Source: Wolbachia endosymbiont of Ctenocephalides felis wCfeT
GTDB taxonomy: Bacteria; Pseudomonadota; Alphaproteobacteria; Rickettsiales; Anaplasmataceae
DNA length: 64,000 nt
Assembly (NCBI RefSeq): GCF_012277295.1
Contig: NZ_CP051156.1
Span: forward strand, 1,054,001 to 1,118,000
Direction of reading: 5' to 3'
The translations under genes were made by a program, and so were the position numbers. Below the pieces are notes generated by a model. It did no database searches, was not told the origin of the DNA, and saw only the letters and a program-made list of their open reading frames with translations. Positions within the stretch are counted from its first letter, which is position 1. Every line of letters starts with the position of its first letter. Positions 17,557 to 27,247 of the stretch are shown piece by piece.

Positions 17557-19082
17557 AACAACACTAATAGAATACTCATTAAAAAGAGAGAAGAAGCTGA
17601 AACGAAGCTCACTGAGCTATAGCTAATTACTTCTTTAAGCTTAGTAGTACTATTAAAGTATAAATTAATAAATAAACTAGTCAAGTTTTGCAGTGTGTCA
17701 ACGGAAATTTTCCTTATTTTTAAGATCAATTTACAAAAAAGTGAGATAATATAAGGCATGAAGGCTATAAAAATCCAATCAACATCCATTTTAAAATTTA
17801 TTCTTGGCACAAATAACTTACGCAAAGGAATAAATAGCAAAGTTGCAAATAGCATTAAACTAAACTGTGACCAGATATTTTTTGTTGTGTATACTAAGTT
17901 AAAAATTGAAGATTTATTGTAAATAAATAAATAAGGATTGCCAATTGCCACACACATAAACGCTAAAATGATCATAGGTAGCTTATTCTTTTCCTCTGCT
18001 AGAGGTTGTGTTGACTTATTTTTGACAACAAACATGTAGTAAAGGAATTTCAGCCCCACGCTTAAGTAAAGTAGTAAGCCTAGAATTTTATATAGACTTT
18101 TATATACTTCTAATCCACTGCCATTAATTTCAGTTGCAATGTATGACTTGCTAACAAATCCAGCAGTGCCTGGAAATGTAGCCATTGTGAGTATTGCAAT
18201 TATAGCACATATGCCTTCAAACGACATTAATTTACCTGCTCCATTGAAGCTAGCTGTTTTCGTTCGCGAAATAATTGAGTTAGAAACTATAAATAGTAGT
18301 GATTGATATACGAGGGAGAAAAGTACGTGCAGCGTTAAAACTGATGCAGCTTCTTTTGAAGAGCTAAGCAAACCTCCGGCAATAATGAGCAAGCCCAGTT
18401 GTCCAACAACATTATAGCACAAAAATCTACGAATATTTTGCTCAAGAGAGGCAAATATAATTGCGTAAATTGCAGTTATCGAGCCTAAAAATGCCAATAT
18501 TTCAGCATGTAAATTATAAGCATGTAAGAACATTATTAAAAACGAAACTTTAGTAGTAAATAAAGCAAGGTAGCAGGTTCCATGCAGCGATGCAGCAGGA
18601 TATGCATCAACAACCCAGAATGACAAAGGAAAGCAAGTGCAGTTTATCAATAAACCTATGATTATCAAATCAGGATTATGTGCTGCAAGCCCTACCATGA
18701 GCAGCACTCCAACAAAAAAGTGTATGCAAGTGTATCTTATTGCAGGTCCACTATCTTTGCAACCGGTTGAGATTATAAAAAATGCACTGATAGTCATCAA
18801 TTCACAGAATATTACCACTAAGATCATCTGCTGAGATGAGATTGCACACAATGAGCTGACAGTGTAAGCAGTGAAAGATAGCATTTCTACAAAACTCAAA
18901 TTTTTTGCTGAAAGCACAGATAAAAATGCGGCTGATAAAAAAGATATCAGTATAACACGTAAGGATAGATCAAAATTTAGAATTGGAAGAGACCAATTTA
19001 CCGTAATGTTTATTGACAACGTAGGGACTATTACTACTAATATAATCAGTAGTAACAACAATGACGACTTATAAAGCTGCAC
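17541..19082 (-). CDS. Mrp/NuoN-type proton-translocating antiporter subunit
   Basis: A polytopic membrane protein of 513 aa with about 14 hydrophobic segments and the fold of NuoL/M/N and MrpA/D subunits. Diagnostic stretches are the functional glutamate region VVIFCELMTISAFF (about residues 88-101), the FPLSFWVVDAYPAASLHGT helix, the lysine-containing TKVSFLIMF and the conserved ATFPGTAGFVSKSYI loop. MrpD and NuoN resemble each other and motif reading cannot separate them. Isolation from the nuo operon favours an Mrp-like role. It overlaps ffh by 16 bases. Confidence 0.85.
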   Translation of the reverse strand: MQLYKSSLLLLLIILVVIVPTLSINITVNWSLPILNFDLSLRVILISFLSAAFLSVLSAKNLSFVEMLSFTAYTVSSLCAISSQQMILVVIFCELMTISAFFIISTGCKDSGPAIRYTCIHFFVGVLLMVGLAAHNPDLIIIGLLINCTCFPLSFWVVDAYPAASLHGTCYLALFTTKVSFLIMFLHAYNLHAEILAFLGSITAIYAIIFASLEQNIRRFLCYNVVGQLGLLIIAGGLLSSSKEAASVLTLHVLFSLVYQSLLFIVSNSIISRTKTASFNGAGKLMSFEGICAIIAILTMATFPGTAGFVSKSYIATEINGSGLEVYKSLYKILGLLLYLSVGLKFLYYMFVVKNKSTQPLAEEKNKLPMIILAFMCVAIGNPYLFIYNKSSIFNLVYTTKNIWSQFSLMLFATLLFIPLRKLFVPRINFKMDVDWIFIAFMPYIISLFCKLILKIRKISVDTLQNLTSLFINLYFNSTTKLKEVISYSSVSFVSASSLFLMSILLVLLCLNL

Positions 19083-19198
19083 AATAATCTAAACGAATAT
19101 GGTTTATGCTATCTTAATGTGCAAGTAAAATCAATTCGCATTTTAACCACTAATTAAACTAATTAGAATATACTTATACAAGGGGCTAGATAGGTAAC

Positions 19199-19231
19199 CG
19201 GTCAGACTAGGTTTTTAATCCAATCTGACCG
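19199..19231. terminator. Hairpin CGGTCAGA...TCTGACCG
   Basis: An 8-bp stem enclosing a 17-base loop that includes TTTTT, between the 19381 gene and the antiporter gene. Both are on the minus strand, so it could end the upstream transcript, but the trailing T-run is weak. Confidence 0.4.
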
Positions 19232-19257
19232 ATAGCTTTAATAGTGAGGTAAGCTTT

Positions 19258-19389
19258 AATATAGCATACTAAATTCATAGTGCTATACTCGTGCATAATT
19301 CGTTTTCAATTTGTGCACGAGCGTTAGTATATTATTTACTTTTTGGAATGAATTTGAGCAACAGTATGTAAATATCTTGTCTATACTTC
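19258..19389 (-). repeat. 3' flank repeat of the small paralogue pair, copy 1
   Basis: About 130 bases nearly identical to 19915-20050, each covering the 3' untranslated region and last codons of a small minus-strand gene. Both contain a stem CTCGTGCA/TGCACGAG (here 19288-19321) with an 18-base loop, a possible transcript end. The duplication shows that gene and downstream region were copied together. Confidence 0.85.
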
Positions 19390-19731
19390 TAACTGTTTTA
19401 TTTTAAACTCACACTTATTTGCAGTTCTTACAACTTCCTCCATGCATTCTTTATCCTTGAATGTGAATTTTACAGTAGTGAACTTCTCATCATCAATCAC
19501 ATTATAACATACTCTTTCAAGTGATACATTTTTGCATATTGTAGGTGGAAGGTAATATCCTATGCTTAAGTTGTGATCTGCTTCTCTGTATTTCATGGTA
19601 GGCATTCCAGTAAAAAGGTGAAAATTAGGATTCCATGTACCTGGACTTACAGAGAGGGTACCTAGTTTCTTATCATGGATAACATTATAATAATCTTCTG
19701 AGAACTCAAGTATTAAAAAATAATCGTTCAT
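19381..19731 (-). CDS. Small hypothetical protein, paralogue 1
   Basis: A soluble protein of 116 aa, starting MNDYFLILEFSEDYYNVIHD. The start has a good AAAGGTAA ribosome-binding site. The C-terminal half aligns with the neighbouring 104-aa protein (PPTICKNVSLERV against PPNITVYQGVSAESV, and TANKCEFK against TAKSCGFI). No known family or signal peptide is recognised. The flanks on both sides of the two genes are duplicated too, so they arose by tandem duplication. Confidence 0.7.
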   Translation of the reverse strand: MNDYFLILEFSEDYYNVIHDKKLGTLSVSPGTWNPNFHLFTGMPTMKYREADHNLSIGYYLPPTICKNVSLERVCYNVIDDEKFTTVKFTFKDKECMEEVVRTANKCEFKIKQLEV

Positions 19732-19914
19732 AATATTACCTTTATGAAAATATTTATTATAACATTTACTTATTAATAAAATATATTTATTATGATATAA
19801 TCATCCTAAAGTGATTGCGCCTGCAAGAAGTATGTGGTGCCAAAGTGTATTCTGAAACGTTAACTACACGTAAGGGGTAAGATAGAGTATGTACTAAGAG
19901 ATAATGAGGTGGCA

Positions 19915-20050
19915 TAGCATGCTAAATTCATAGTGCTATACTCGTGCATAATTCGTTTTCAATTTGTGCACGAGCGTTAGTATAATTATTTACTTTTTGG
20001 AATGAATTTAAGCAACAGTATGTAAGTATTCTGTCTATACTTCTAACTAG
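19915..20050 (-). repeat. 3' flank repeat of the small paralogue pair, copy 2
   Basis: Second copy of the 19258-19389 sequence, including the CTCGTGCA/TGCACGAG hairpin at 19941-19974. The remainder of the gap 19732-20046 is the AT-rich shared promoter and leader of the first paralogue (TTATAACATTTACTTATTAAT block) and about 110 bases in which I see nothing. Confidence 0.85.
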
Positions 20051-20361
20051 CTTGCTATAAACCCACAAGACTTTGCAGTTTGTAAAATTTTACTTTTGTT
20101 TTCTGTTTGCACTTTTATCTTCGTGACGTACTTGTTCTGACTCACGCTTTCAGCTGATACACCTTGATATACTGTGATATTAGGAGGATTACATATCATT
20201 TCTAATTCATTATTTTCATATATAAAAAGATTATCAGAATGTTTAGCGATTGCAGTGAGAGTATGTAATGTTCTATCATATTCATGCTCTTCAGTATGTT
20301 CAATATCGAACGCCCGTGTTGGAAAATAAAATGTTATGCTATCAATTGTGCTATCGACCAT
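20047..20361 (-). CDS. Small hypothetical protein, paralogue 2
   Basis: 104 aa, starting MVDSTIDSITFYFPTRAFDI, with the same AAAGGTAA ribosome-binding site and AT-rich leader as paralogue 1. The N-terminal half has diverged. The C-terminal half keeps the PP.I...VS.E.V, KIKV and TAKSCGF features. It is predicted cytoplasmic and of unknown function. Pair divergence with conserved non-coding flanks suggests the coding part evolves faster than its surroundings. Confidence 0.7.
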   Translation of the reverse strand: MVDSTIDSITFYFPTRAFDIEHTEEHEYDRTLHTLTAIAKHSDNLFIYENNELEMICNPPNITVYQGVSAESVSQNKYVTKIKVQTENKSKILQTAKSCGFIAS

Positions 20362-21694
20362 AATGTTACCTTTATGAAAATATTTATTATAACATTTACT
20401 TATTAATAAAATATATTTATTGTAGTATAATTAGCTTAGAATAATCGCTAACTTGTTAACTTAAAGCAAGGGTTTTAACAGCTTTTTAATTAGGGATTTC
20501 TTACTGATTTCATCAGACAACTTGCTTTCACTTGTTTCGCAGTGGGGCTGTGTGATGCTGGAAAAACAGATGTATTAAGCTGTTCCCCGTTCTGGTGGCT
20601 TAAAGCACTCAAGAATCAACTTACCGCTTAACATGCTCTTAAAAGCTTTACACTTGCTTGTGTCACCTTTTGCTGCTCTTTCATTGATTGCATCACAGAC
20701 CATCTTGACCACCCTTTCTAGTGTTAATAGAAAGCATACTGCTGCTAAAGTACAAGACAATGCAAGAGGGATGAAAGGACAAAAAATGGCAGCAGTAGAT
20801 AAAGCGCCTGTAACGAAAAGGCCACTTGTAATCTTTCCTGAATTTCTATCCCAGTATGGTAGAGCTTCCTGAATTTTTCGCTCAATTTCTTTAAAGTCTT
20901 CTACTTTTGTTTCATCAAGGCCTTCTCTTTTAGCAAAAGCTTTATTTGTTAATAATCTAGCAATACTAAGAGGTTTTAATTTATATATTCTCCCACTTTG
21001 CAATTCTAAGCTTGTTCTAGTAGTAAGAACTTCTTCTAGTCTGCCTTTATCTTTAGCTTTTTCCAATATATAATTAACAAGATCTATATTCCCATGCTTC
21101 ATAGCATATTTAAAAACAGCTCCAAGCAGTGTGAAATTATGTGTCACCCCATTCTTTTTGAAAGTTATACAATGGGAAGTGAAAACTTTTTCTCGTCTTC
21201 CTTTTTTTTCAGCTTTATTCAATAGATAATAAACAAGATCAATATTATTATTTTCCATAGCGCGTTTTAAAGCAAATCCAAGCGGAGTGTAATGATATGT
21301 TTCCCCATTTTGTTCTACAGTTAAACAATAGGAAGTAATAGCTTTATTTAACATGCGTGCATGTTTAGCTTTCTCTAATGTATGCTCAAAAAGCTTAGTA
21401 TCCCCTTTTTCCATAGCACGTTTTAAAGCAAATCCAAATGGCGTGTAATGATATATTGCCCCATTTTCTTCCACAGTTACACAATAAGAAGTAAGAACTT
21501 TTTTTAATCTACCTTCCTTTTTAGCTTGCTCCAATATGTCATAAATAAGACTAATATCACCTGTATCAAAAGCAAATTTATAAGCAACTCTCATAAGTGA
21601 CTTAGTGCGCTTTAAATTACTTGAAAATTTTGTTTCTTTAATAACTTCGAAAACTGCCCTTACATCTTCTAGCTCTTGAATTTGCCATGTCTTA

Positions 21695-22549
21695 GAAGGT
21701 GTCTGCAAACTCAAGAATTAGCTAATTTAGTAAGCATAATAGTAGTCATATTAAAGAAAATATTGGTTTCCGAAGTTTGAGGAGAATGCTCATAATCCTT
21801 ACTCATACGCCTAAAATTGGAAAGCCAAGCAAAAGTTCTTTCAACAATCCAACGCTTCGGTATAACCTCAAATCCCGCAATATTAGGAGCTTTTTTTGCT
21901 ATTGTAAATAAACATCCTGTTTTTATTAAGCATCTGTTTTTAAGGTTACCTGTGTATCCTTGATCAGCAAAAAACCTCTGTAATGTTGGTATTTTTTGTT
22001 TTGCTTTTACCAGAAGATCTAAAGCTCCCTCGCGGTCTTGGATGCTTGCACTGTGTACATCTGCCGTAATCACGAGTCCTAGCGTGTCTACAATAATATG
22101 CCGTTTTCGACCTTTTATTTTCTTGCCAGCATCGTAACCTCTGGCCCCCCTTTTTGAGTCGTTTTTACTGATTGGCTGTCAATTATTCCAACTGATGGTG
22201 TGGCTCTTTTACCAACTACCTCCCTTACTTTTTTTACTAAAATATCGTGTATTTCTTGCCATTTTCCAGTGTTTTTTAGTCGTGTGTTCCAACTGTAAAT
22301 TGTCTTCCATGGTGGGAAATCCTTAGGTAATTGTCTCCATTGGCAGCCTGTTCTCATTACGTACCTTATTGCATTAATAATTGTTCTAATATCGTGTTTT
22401 CTTGGTCTACCTGTCTTTTTTGGCTCAAAATATGGCTTTAAAATTTCCCATTCACTGTCTTTTATGTCACTTGGATACATGTTAAAGTTATCCTTGTATC
22501 ACATAATTGTCCTTTTTTCTACTTTTCTACATACTTTGCAGACACCTTC
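21695..22549 (-). mobile_element. IS5-family (IS1031-type) insertion sequence
   Basis: The element is 855 bp with inverted repeats GAAGGTGTCTGCAAA, flanked by the direct triplet TTA (21692-21694 and 22550-22552), the TNA duplication typical of the IS1031 group. It has two overlapping frames joined by a slippery tract and resembles the abundant ISWpi1 type of Wolbachia. The name is from memory of the family and not verified. Confidence 0.88.
21711..22480 (-). CDS. IS1031-type transposase made by -1 frameshifting
   Basis: The first frame (22480 to 22115) encodes MYPSDIKDSEWEILKPYF, a GRPRKHD turn and the first catalytic Asp in GIIDSQSVKTT. It ends soon after an A5G6 tract (22145-22155 on the plus strand). 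A -1 slip there enters the second frame as ARGYDAGKKIKGRKRHIIVD, which carries the second Asp (FFADQGYTGN) and the Glu (VERTFAWLSNFRR). Both frames are otherwise intact, so this is programmed frameshifting as in the group and not decay. Confidence 0.88.
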
Positions 22550-22758
22550 TTATTAATGTCACAATTGTGTTCTATTGCAACTTGTAAACTAGAAAACAAA
22601 TCTTTTTGCTCTGGTGTTAAATTATTGTATGACAGCACTTTATTCCTTAATGTAATAATTAATATAATTAATTATTACACAATTTTATGAAAAAGTCAAT
22701 TGCTCTTCAGCCAAAAAAGGGTATAATTCTAGCGGGTAGTGCTGGAAAAACAGATGTA

Positions 22759-23529
22759 TTAAGCTGTTCCCCGTTCTGGTGACTTAAAGCACTTAGGAAC
22801 TACATTGCTTAACATGCTCTGAGCAGCTTTCCACGGACTTGTGCCATCTTTTACTGCTTTTTCATTGGTTGCATCACGAACCGTATAGAATATTAATAGT
22901 ACTCCAAAAGCGATTGCTGTACTACTTACTTCAAAAGGTATAACTGGATAATGAAGGGCGATAATTCCAAACACTATAGGTACAAAACCTAAAGCGATAA
23001 GGCCAACCTTTCCTCTGTGCTCGCTGAAGAAGTTAGACCAACGCATTGCTGGCTTAGGCGGTTGATTTACATATCCAATGTTTCTTGGTCGACCATCTGC
23101 TGCTTCCTTAATCGTTGGAACAAGTGCTTTATGAAACATGTGTTCAGAATATTCAGACAATGTAAATGTAAGTTTTTCATCATTCGAATCCTTTATTTTT
23201 TGAGTAGCACTAAAAGCTTCTTTTATATCCTTAACATACGGATATAAACTATCAAACCCCGTACTATCATAAAAGCGTAGTATAGCATAACCAAGCAGTG
23301 TAACAGTGTGTTTTTCCTTATGATGTCCCACGGTTATAGTAGCAGTAAAAACAGACACCAAATCTTCTCGCCCTAGATTTTTGAGCGCATTATCAATGTC
23401 CGTTTTTGCTTCTTCATAATCCTTTTGTGCCACTTCACATGTTTTATCCTCTTTCTTCATCTTGTCCATTGAGCATTGTAAACGATTAAATAATTCTCCT
23501 TGCTCTTGTGTTAAATTATTGTGTGGCAT
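22759..23529 (-). CDS. Hypothetical membrane protein with ERGTA tail
   Basis: 256 aa, starting MPHNNLTQEQGELFNRLQCS. The N-terminal 150 residues are helical and charged, followed by two membrane segments (about 180-225). The tail NEKAVKDGTSPWKAAQSMLS...CFKSPERGTA matches the end of the preceding gene, and the 3' untranslated bases (CTGGAAAAACAGATGTATTA) match as well. It keeps the N-terminal and C-terminal modules but lacks most of the repeat region. I recognise no known family. It is probably a lineage-specific, possibly host-interacting protein. Confidence 0.7.
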   Translation of the reverse strand: MPHNNLTQEQGELFNRLQCSMDKMKKEDKTCEVAQKDYEEAKTDIDNALKNLGREDLVSVFTATITVGHHKEKHTVTLLGYAILRFYDSTGFDSLYPYVKDIKEAFSATQKIKDSNDEKLTFTLSEYSEHMFHKALVPTIKEAADGRPRNIGYVNQPPKPAMRWSNFFSEHRGKVGLIALGFVPIVFGIIALHYPVIPFEVSSTAIAFGVLLIFYTVRDATNEKAVKDGTSPWKAAQSMLSNVVPKCFKSPERGTA

Positions 23530-23691
23530 ACTTTACCCCTTAATTTTAAAATTAACATAATTAATTATTACATAATCTTACAAATAAGTCAATTTTTACT
23601 TAGCCAAGAAATTCTCTTCAAATCTGAAGAAATAGCTGAAAATGAAGTAAATAAAGCTAGAAAAGATTGCAAAGCTAAGATTTAATTCACA

Positions 23692-24111
23692 TCAAGCATT
23701 TACAATCAAATATAAAAAATAAAAAAGATTTGATAAAATAGTTAAGAAAGCAAAAATATAGAAGTTTAACTTGAAATAGCCGCACGAGATTTGTACTACA
23801 CTTCCAAGTGGTGGCGCCCATGAAAGCAATAAAGTTAAAAGAATTAGCAAATTTTTTATTGTTCTTGATGTTGTGTGTTCATGTTTTGGCTTGTGGTATG
23901 ATTTGCGTATCAAAGTTGTCATTTTCCCTAAATACCAGTTAATCACTCCCCCAAGGCTTGAGCCTAATACTCCAAAAAGTAGCATAAGTGTTATATTATA
24001 GTACGACCTAAAGCATAGCATAACATGAAATACAAAACTTTGTTGTATGGGCAAGATTAAAGACGATACTAGATTATCTGTAAATAATAGAAAGTAATTT
24101 TCCATGCTCAC
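23692..24111 (-). CDS. YqaA-like (VTT/DedA-related) small membrane protein
   Basis: 139 aa with about four hydrophobic segments. The segment [17 protein letters not shown] near residues 45-62 and the C-terminal [17 protein letters not shown] region resemble the VTT/SNARE-associated fold of YqaA proteins. The start overlaps the end of cysS: either a GTG at 24111 or the ATG at 24105 would serve. The last gene of an exoD-cysS-yqaA-like overlapping set. The substrate is unknown. Confidence 0.7.
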   Translation of the reverse strand: MSMENYFLLFTDNLVSSLILPIQQSFVFHVMLCFRSYYNITLMLLFGVLGSSLGGVINWYLGKMTTLIRKSYHKPKHEHTTSRTIKNLLILLTLLLSWAPPLGSVVQISCGYFKLNFYIFAFLTILSNLFYFLYLIVNA

Positions 24112-25480
24112 CAGGTAGTTGTACCGTCCTCATTATCAGAAATCGAAACTCCCATTTGTTTTAACTGATCTCTTATTTTGTCTGCAGTATCATAATTTTT
24201 ACTTTGCTTTGCCTCCCGTCTTAAGTCTATTAATTTTTTTATCTCTTGAGGATCAGTGTCAATAGCAAACCATTCTTGATAACTTGATTGCAAAAAGCCA
24301 ATGAGCCTAGCGCTTTTGATAAAACTTTCAGTCAATTTTAGCTTTTCACTTTCATTGCTAGTCTTATTGATCTGTGTAACCATTCCATGAAGTGCAGCTA
24401 TAGCTTCAGGAACGTTTAAATCGTCCTTTAAAGCTTCTATGAAATCTGTGGAAATCTCTGCATCACTTTTGTCAATATTTGTTGCATCTATATTGCGCAA
24501 TAATCGATAAAATTTATTTAAAGTTTCTTGTGCTTCAATAATCACGTTTTCTGTCCAATCAAGTGGCTTGTGGTAGTGAGTCTTGAGTAGCGCATAGCGT
24601 ATTACTTCACCTTTTATTCCGCTATCCAGCAAGTCTCTTACTTTAACTACATTAAACAAAGATTTGCTCATTTTTTCTTCGTTTACTGTTAAAAAGCCAT
24701 TGTGCAACCAATATTTTGCAAACATTGATCCAGCAAATGCAGATCTACTTTGTGCAATCTCATTTTCGTGATGAGGGAATTGTAAATCTATGCCTCCACC
24801 GTGAATATCAAAATCTTTACCAAGAAGTGCATATGACATTGCTGAGCATTCAATGTGCCATCCCGGCCTACCTTCTCCCCATGGACTATCCCAATAACTT
24901 GAAAGTTTGTAATCGATATCATTTGCAGGCTTCCACAGCACAAAATCTCCTGGATGCTTTTTATTTTCATCAACTTCAATTCTGTTACCATAGTCTAATT
25001 CATCGATTTTTTTTCCCGATAGAGCACCATACTCAGGATAAGACTCTACGCTGAAATATACATGATTATTAGCTTCATAAGCGTGACCAGACTTGAGCAA
25101 ATATTCAATTAATTTGATAATATAATCTATATTTTCAGTTGCCTTAGGCTCATACGTTGGTTCTGCACAATTGATGCTCCTCATATCGTCATGAAAAGCT
25201 TTAGTGTAATATGTTGATATATTTTCTATATTGCTATTTTTCTCATTTGCTGCATTGATTATCTTGTCGTCAATATCTGTTATGTTGCGCACATAAGTAA
25301 CTTTACTATAGCAAAACTTGAGTAATTGAAATAATACATCATAAACGACAACAGAACGTGCATTTCCTATATGTGCTGTATCGTACACAGTTGGTCCACA
25401 TACATATATTTTTATATGATTTTCATCAATTGGTTTAAAAATCTCTTTTTTTTTGTTAAGGTATTATAGAACCTAACCAT
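24108..25480 (-). CDS. cysS: Cysteinyl-tRNA synthetase with a poly(A) frameshift near the start
   Basis: The class I synthetase charges tRNA-Cys. HIGN ([14 protein letters not shown]), the zinc ligands in [14 protein letters not shown], and KMSKSLFN are present. The downstream frame has no ATG in its first 30 codons. It opens after a TAA and reads [20 protein letters not shown], including the first zinc cysteine. An ATG at 25480 starts [12 protein letters not shown], the normal N-terminus, but in the other frame. A run of nine T on the plus strand (25446-25454) separates the two, and ten would join them. The gene may be rescued by slippage, or the run miscounted. The ATG overlaps the exoD stop by 8 bases, which supports this start. 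Confidence 0.85.
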
Positions 25481-26123
25481 ATACAAAATTTTTAAGGAAA
25501 GAAAATGCTCCAAGTATCAGTTGTGGTCCTTTGATTATTATAACAAAAGTGAGCAGTAACCCAAGTAGCGATATTAAAACTCCTAATATAGACAAAAATC
25601 CATCCTTACTCATGATACCAAGAGAAATAAGAGTTGTGCCGATTGCAGGAACGAAATTAGTCAGAGGTAATGGAAGAGCTATCGATAATGCACAAAGCAG
25701 CATGATAAACGCCAAAATCCTTTCACCTGGTCCATAGAAAATAAAAGACATCCTCGGTTTCATAAATCTTTCTATCTTTTTTAACGTAGGGGAAGTTTTT
25801 TCTACCACAAGAGCAAGCGTTGAACGCTGAAAAGATTTCCTTTCTAACCAATGTGGCATCCAAGGAGAATCAAATCCAAATAAAAGCTGCAGTGAAAAGA
25901 GAATTAATGGAATAGAAAGTATAGTTGTATACCCAGGAGGAACTGGTATTGGCACTGATAGCGGTAAAGAAAAAATGATCATCAAAATACCAAAACCACG
26001 CTCATGCAGAGCTGTTTTAATGTCAAATAACGTTACTTTATCACTCTCATTGTTATCCGCAATCTCTTTTAACACATCAGAGGCTAATTTCTTATTTTCA
26101 GCAAGTTTCTCGCTTTTTTCCAC
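25473..26123 (-). CDS. exoD: ExoD-family membrane protein
   Basis: 216 aa with a soluble N-terminus (residues 1-45) and about five membrane segments. FDIKTALHERGFGILMIIF, the PIPVPPGYTTILSIPL loop and LPLPLTNFVPAIGTTLISLG are characteristic of ExoD. ExoD is linked to exopolysaccharide synthesis in rhizobia, but its biochemical role is not settled. It is the first gene of an overlapping exoD-cysS-yqaA-like unit. Confidence 0.88.
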   Translation of the reverse strand: MEKSEKLAENKKLASDVLKEIADNNESDKVTLFDIKTALHERGFGILMIIFSLPLSVPIPVPPGYTTILSIPLILFSLQLLFGFDSPWMPHWLERKSFQRSTLALVVEKTSPTLKKIERFMKPRMSFIFYGPGERILAFIMLLCALSIALPLPLTNFVPAIGTTLISLGIMSKDGFLSILGVLISLLGLLLTFVIIIKGPQLILGAFSFLKNFVYG

Positions 26124-26445
26124 AAATACCCTTAATTAAGCTACTACTTCTAACTAACATAATTATTGCAATATTTCAATATTCATTTTTTAAACCATTC
26201 TAAATAGCTACATGCCCACAACTGTATGAACATGGAAATCACTGCGTTTTACTGCAATTTGCTTGCAATTTGCTATAGTTTTCACAGACCTTCTTGTTAT
26301 CTTGGTATGCCATTTTCTAAATTCTGAGATCAAAAAAATAACCTTTTTTTATTATTTTTTTTGCCATAATTATGATTAATAAAATTATAACAAATTATAG
26401 GTAAAATTTATATATTAATAATAATATTTTTAATAGGAGGGTAAA
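26124..26445. other. Intergenic region without a gene
   Basis: About 320 bases between divergent exoD and the LRR gene. It contains a direct repeat CAATTTGCTTGCAATTTGCT (26267-26286). The last 50 bases (TAAAATTTATATATTAATAATA...) match the AT-rich block of repeat R1. That block may serve as the LRR promoter. No open frame or stable hairpin is supported. Confidence 0.6.
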
Positions 26446-27183
26446 ATGGCTGATTATTTTAGTTATTTTAATATAATTGAAGAGGGTATTTTAACAATAG
26501 TTAGAAGCAATCGTGGAGACGGTTCTGATAAGACATTAGAAGAGGTTTTCGAAGAGATATCTAAACGGGAGGACATATCTAAGATTAAAGAGTTTAATTT
26601 AAGTTGTGGAATTTTAGATGAAGATGTAGAAGTTGTAACAAACTTTCTAAGGAAAAATAAGAACCTTATTAAGAACCTTACATCACTTGATTTACGTGGA
26701 AGCCAAATTGGAGATGAAGGTGTAAAAGTTCTAGCAGAATATCTGGAGGAAAGTAATATTATATCACTCAATTTAAGCTGGAACAACATTGAAGATAAAG
26801 GTGCAAAAGCTCTAGCAGAAGCTCTGAAGGGAAGTAATATTACATCACTTAATTTAAGCTGTAACCAAATTGGATATAAAGGTGAAAAAGCTATGAAGAA
26901 AAGTAAGAACCCTATATCACTTGATTTAAGCTGGAATCCAATCGAAAGATGCAACACTGGATGTTGCGCTTTCAGTGGTGCAGCATTTGGCTTTGCTACA
27001 GGGTTAGCATTAGCAACATGTCTTACAGCTGTTAATGCTTTAGTTCTTGTTGAGGCCATTAAAGTTTTTACTTTTTGTACCGTTGCTTTCACATTTGCTG
27101 GAGCTATAGGGGGTTATGGTATTGCAACTTCACTTAATAATACAGATACCGTTCAGCACTTTAATCCAGAACTTTCTAAATAA
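26446..27183 (+). CDS. Leucine-rich-repeat protein with C-terminal membrane segments
   Basis: 245 aa, started by ATG with a near-perfect AGGAGGG ribosome-binding site (26436-26442). Residues 40-165 hold about four ribonuclease-inhibitor-like LRRs of 28 residues (NITSLNLSCNQIGYKGEKAM, SLDLRGSQIGDEGVKVLAEY). A Cys-rich junction (CNTGCCAF) leads to two membrane segments (about 172-230). RI-like LRRs are eukaryote-style and often occur in secreted effectors. No signal peptide is seen. A hairpin follows the stop. Host interaction is inferred. Confidence 0.82.
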   Translation: MADYFSYFNIIEEGILTIVRSNRGDGSDKTLEEVFEEISKREDISKIKEFNLSCGILDEDVEVVTNFLRKNKNLIKNLTSLDLRGSQIGDEGVKVLAEYLEESNIISLNLSWNNIEDKGAKALAEALKGSNITSLNLSCNQIGYKGEKAMKKSKNPISLDLSWNPIERCNTGCCAFSGAAFGFATGLALATCLTAVNALVLVEAIKVFTFCTVAFTFAGAIGGYGIATSLNNTDTVQHFNPELSK

Positions 27184-27190
27184 ATAACTT

Positions 27191-27217
27191 AAGGATGGGG
27201 GCTTGTCCCCATTCCTT
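27191..27217 (+). terminator. Hairpin after the LRR gene
   Basis: AAGGATGGGG pairs with CCCCATTCCTT around a short loop (one bulged base), 8 bases after the LRR stop, followed by TGTTGTT. It is GC-rich against an AT-rich background, so a Rho-independent or bidirectional terminator with convergent purK is likely. Confidence 0.65.
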
Positions 27218-27247
27218 GTTGTTAATGATACCAGATGTTATTCATGG

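Larger units (their letters stand above)
20575..22638 (-). pseudogene. Ankyrin-like repeat membrane protein, 5' end split by an IS1031-type element
   Basis: The main frame (20575-21694) encodes four repeats of about 48-50 residues. Each is a helical ankyrin-like half (TPLGFALKRAMENNNIDLVYYLL) followed by a strand-like SYCLTVEQNGETYHY insert. Two membrane segments follow, and the C-terminal tail ends CFKPPERGTA. The 5' end lies beyond the IS: a GTG at 22636-22638 with an AAGGAATAAA ribosome-binding site starts VLSYNNLTPEQKDLFSSLQV. Removing the IS and one TTA rejoins it in frame as CDIKTWQIQELEDV. The N-terminus and tail match the neighbour at 22759-23529. A shorter product from inside or near the IS end is possible. 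Confidence 0.8.

Noticed and set aside
19258..20050. CRISPR-like array from the repeated hairpins
   Set aside because: Only two copies, about 650 bases apart, with genes between them; no regular spacers or cas genes are in the window.
26463..27092. A 209-aa minus-strand frame opposite the LRR gene
   Set aside because: It is a mirror of LRR codon periodicity; the plus strand has the strong ribosome-binding site and recognisable repeats.
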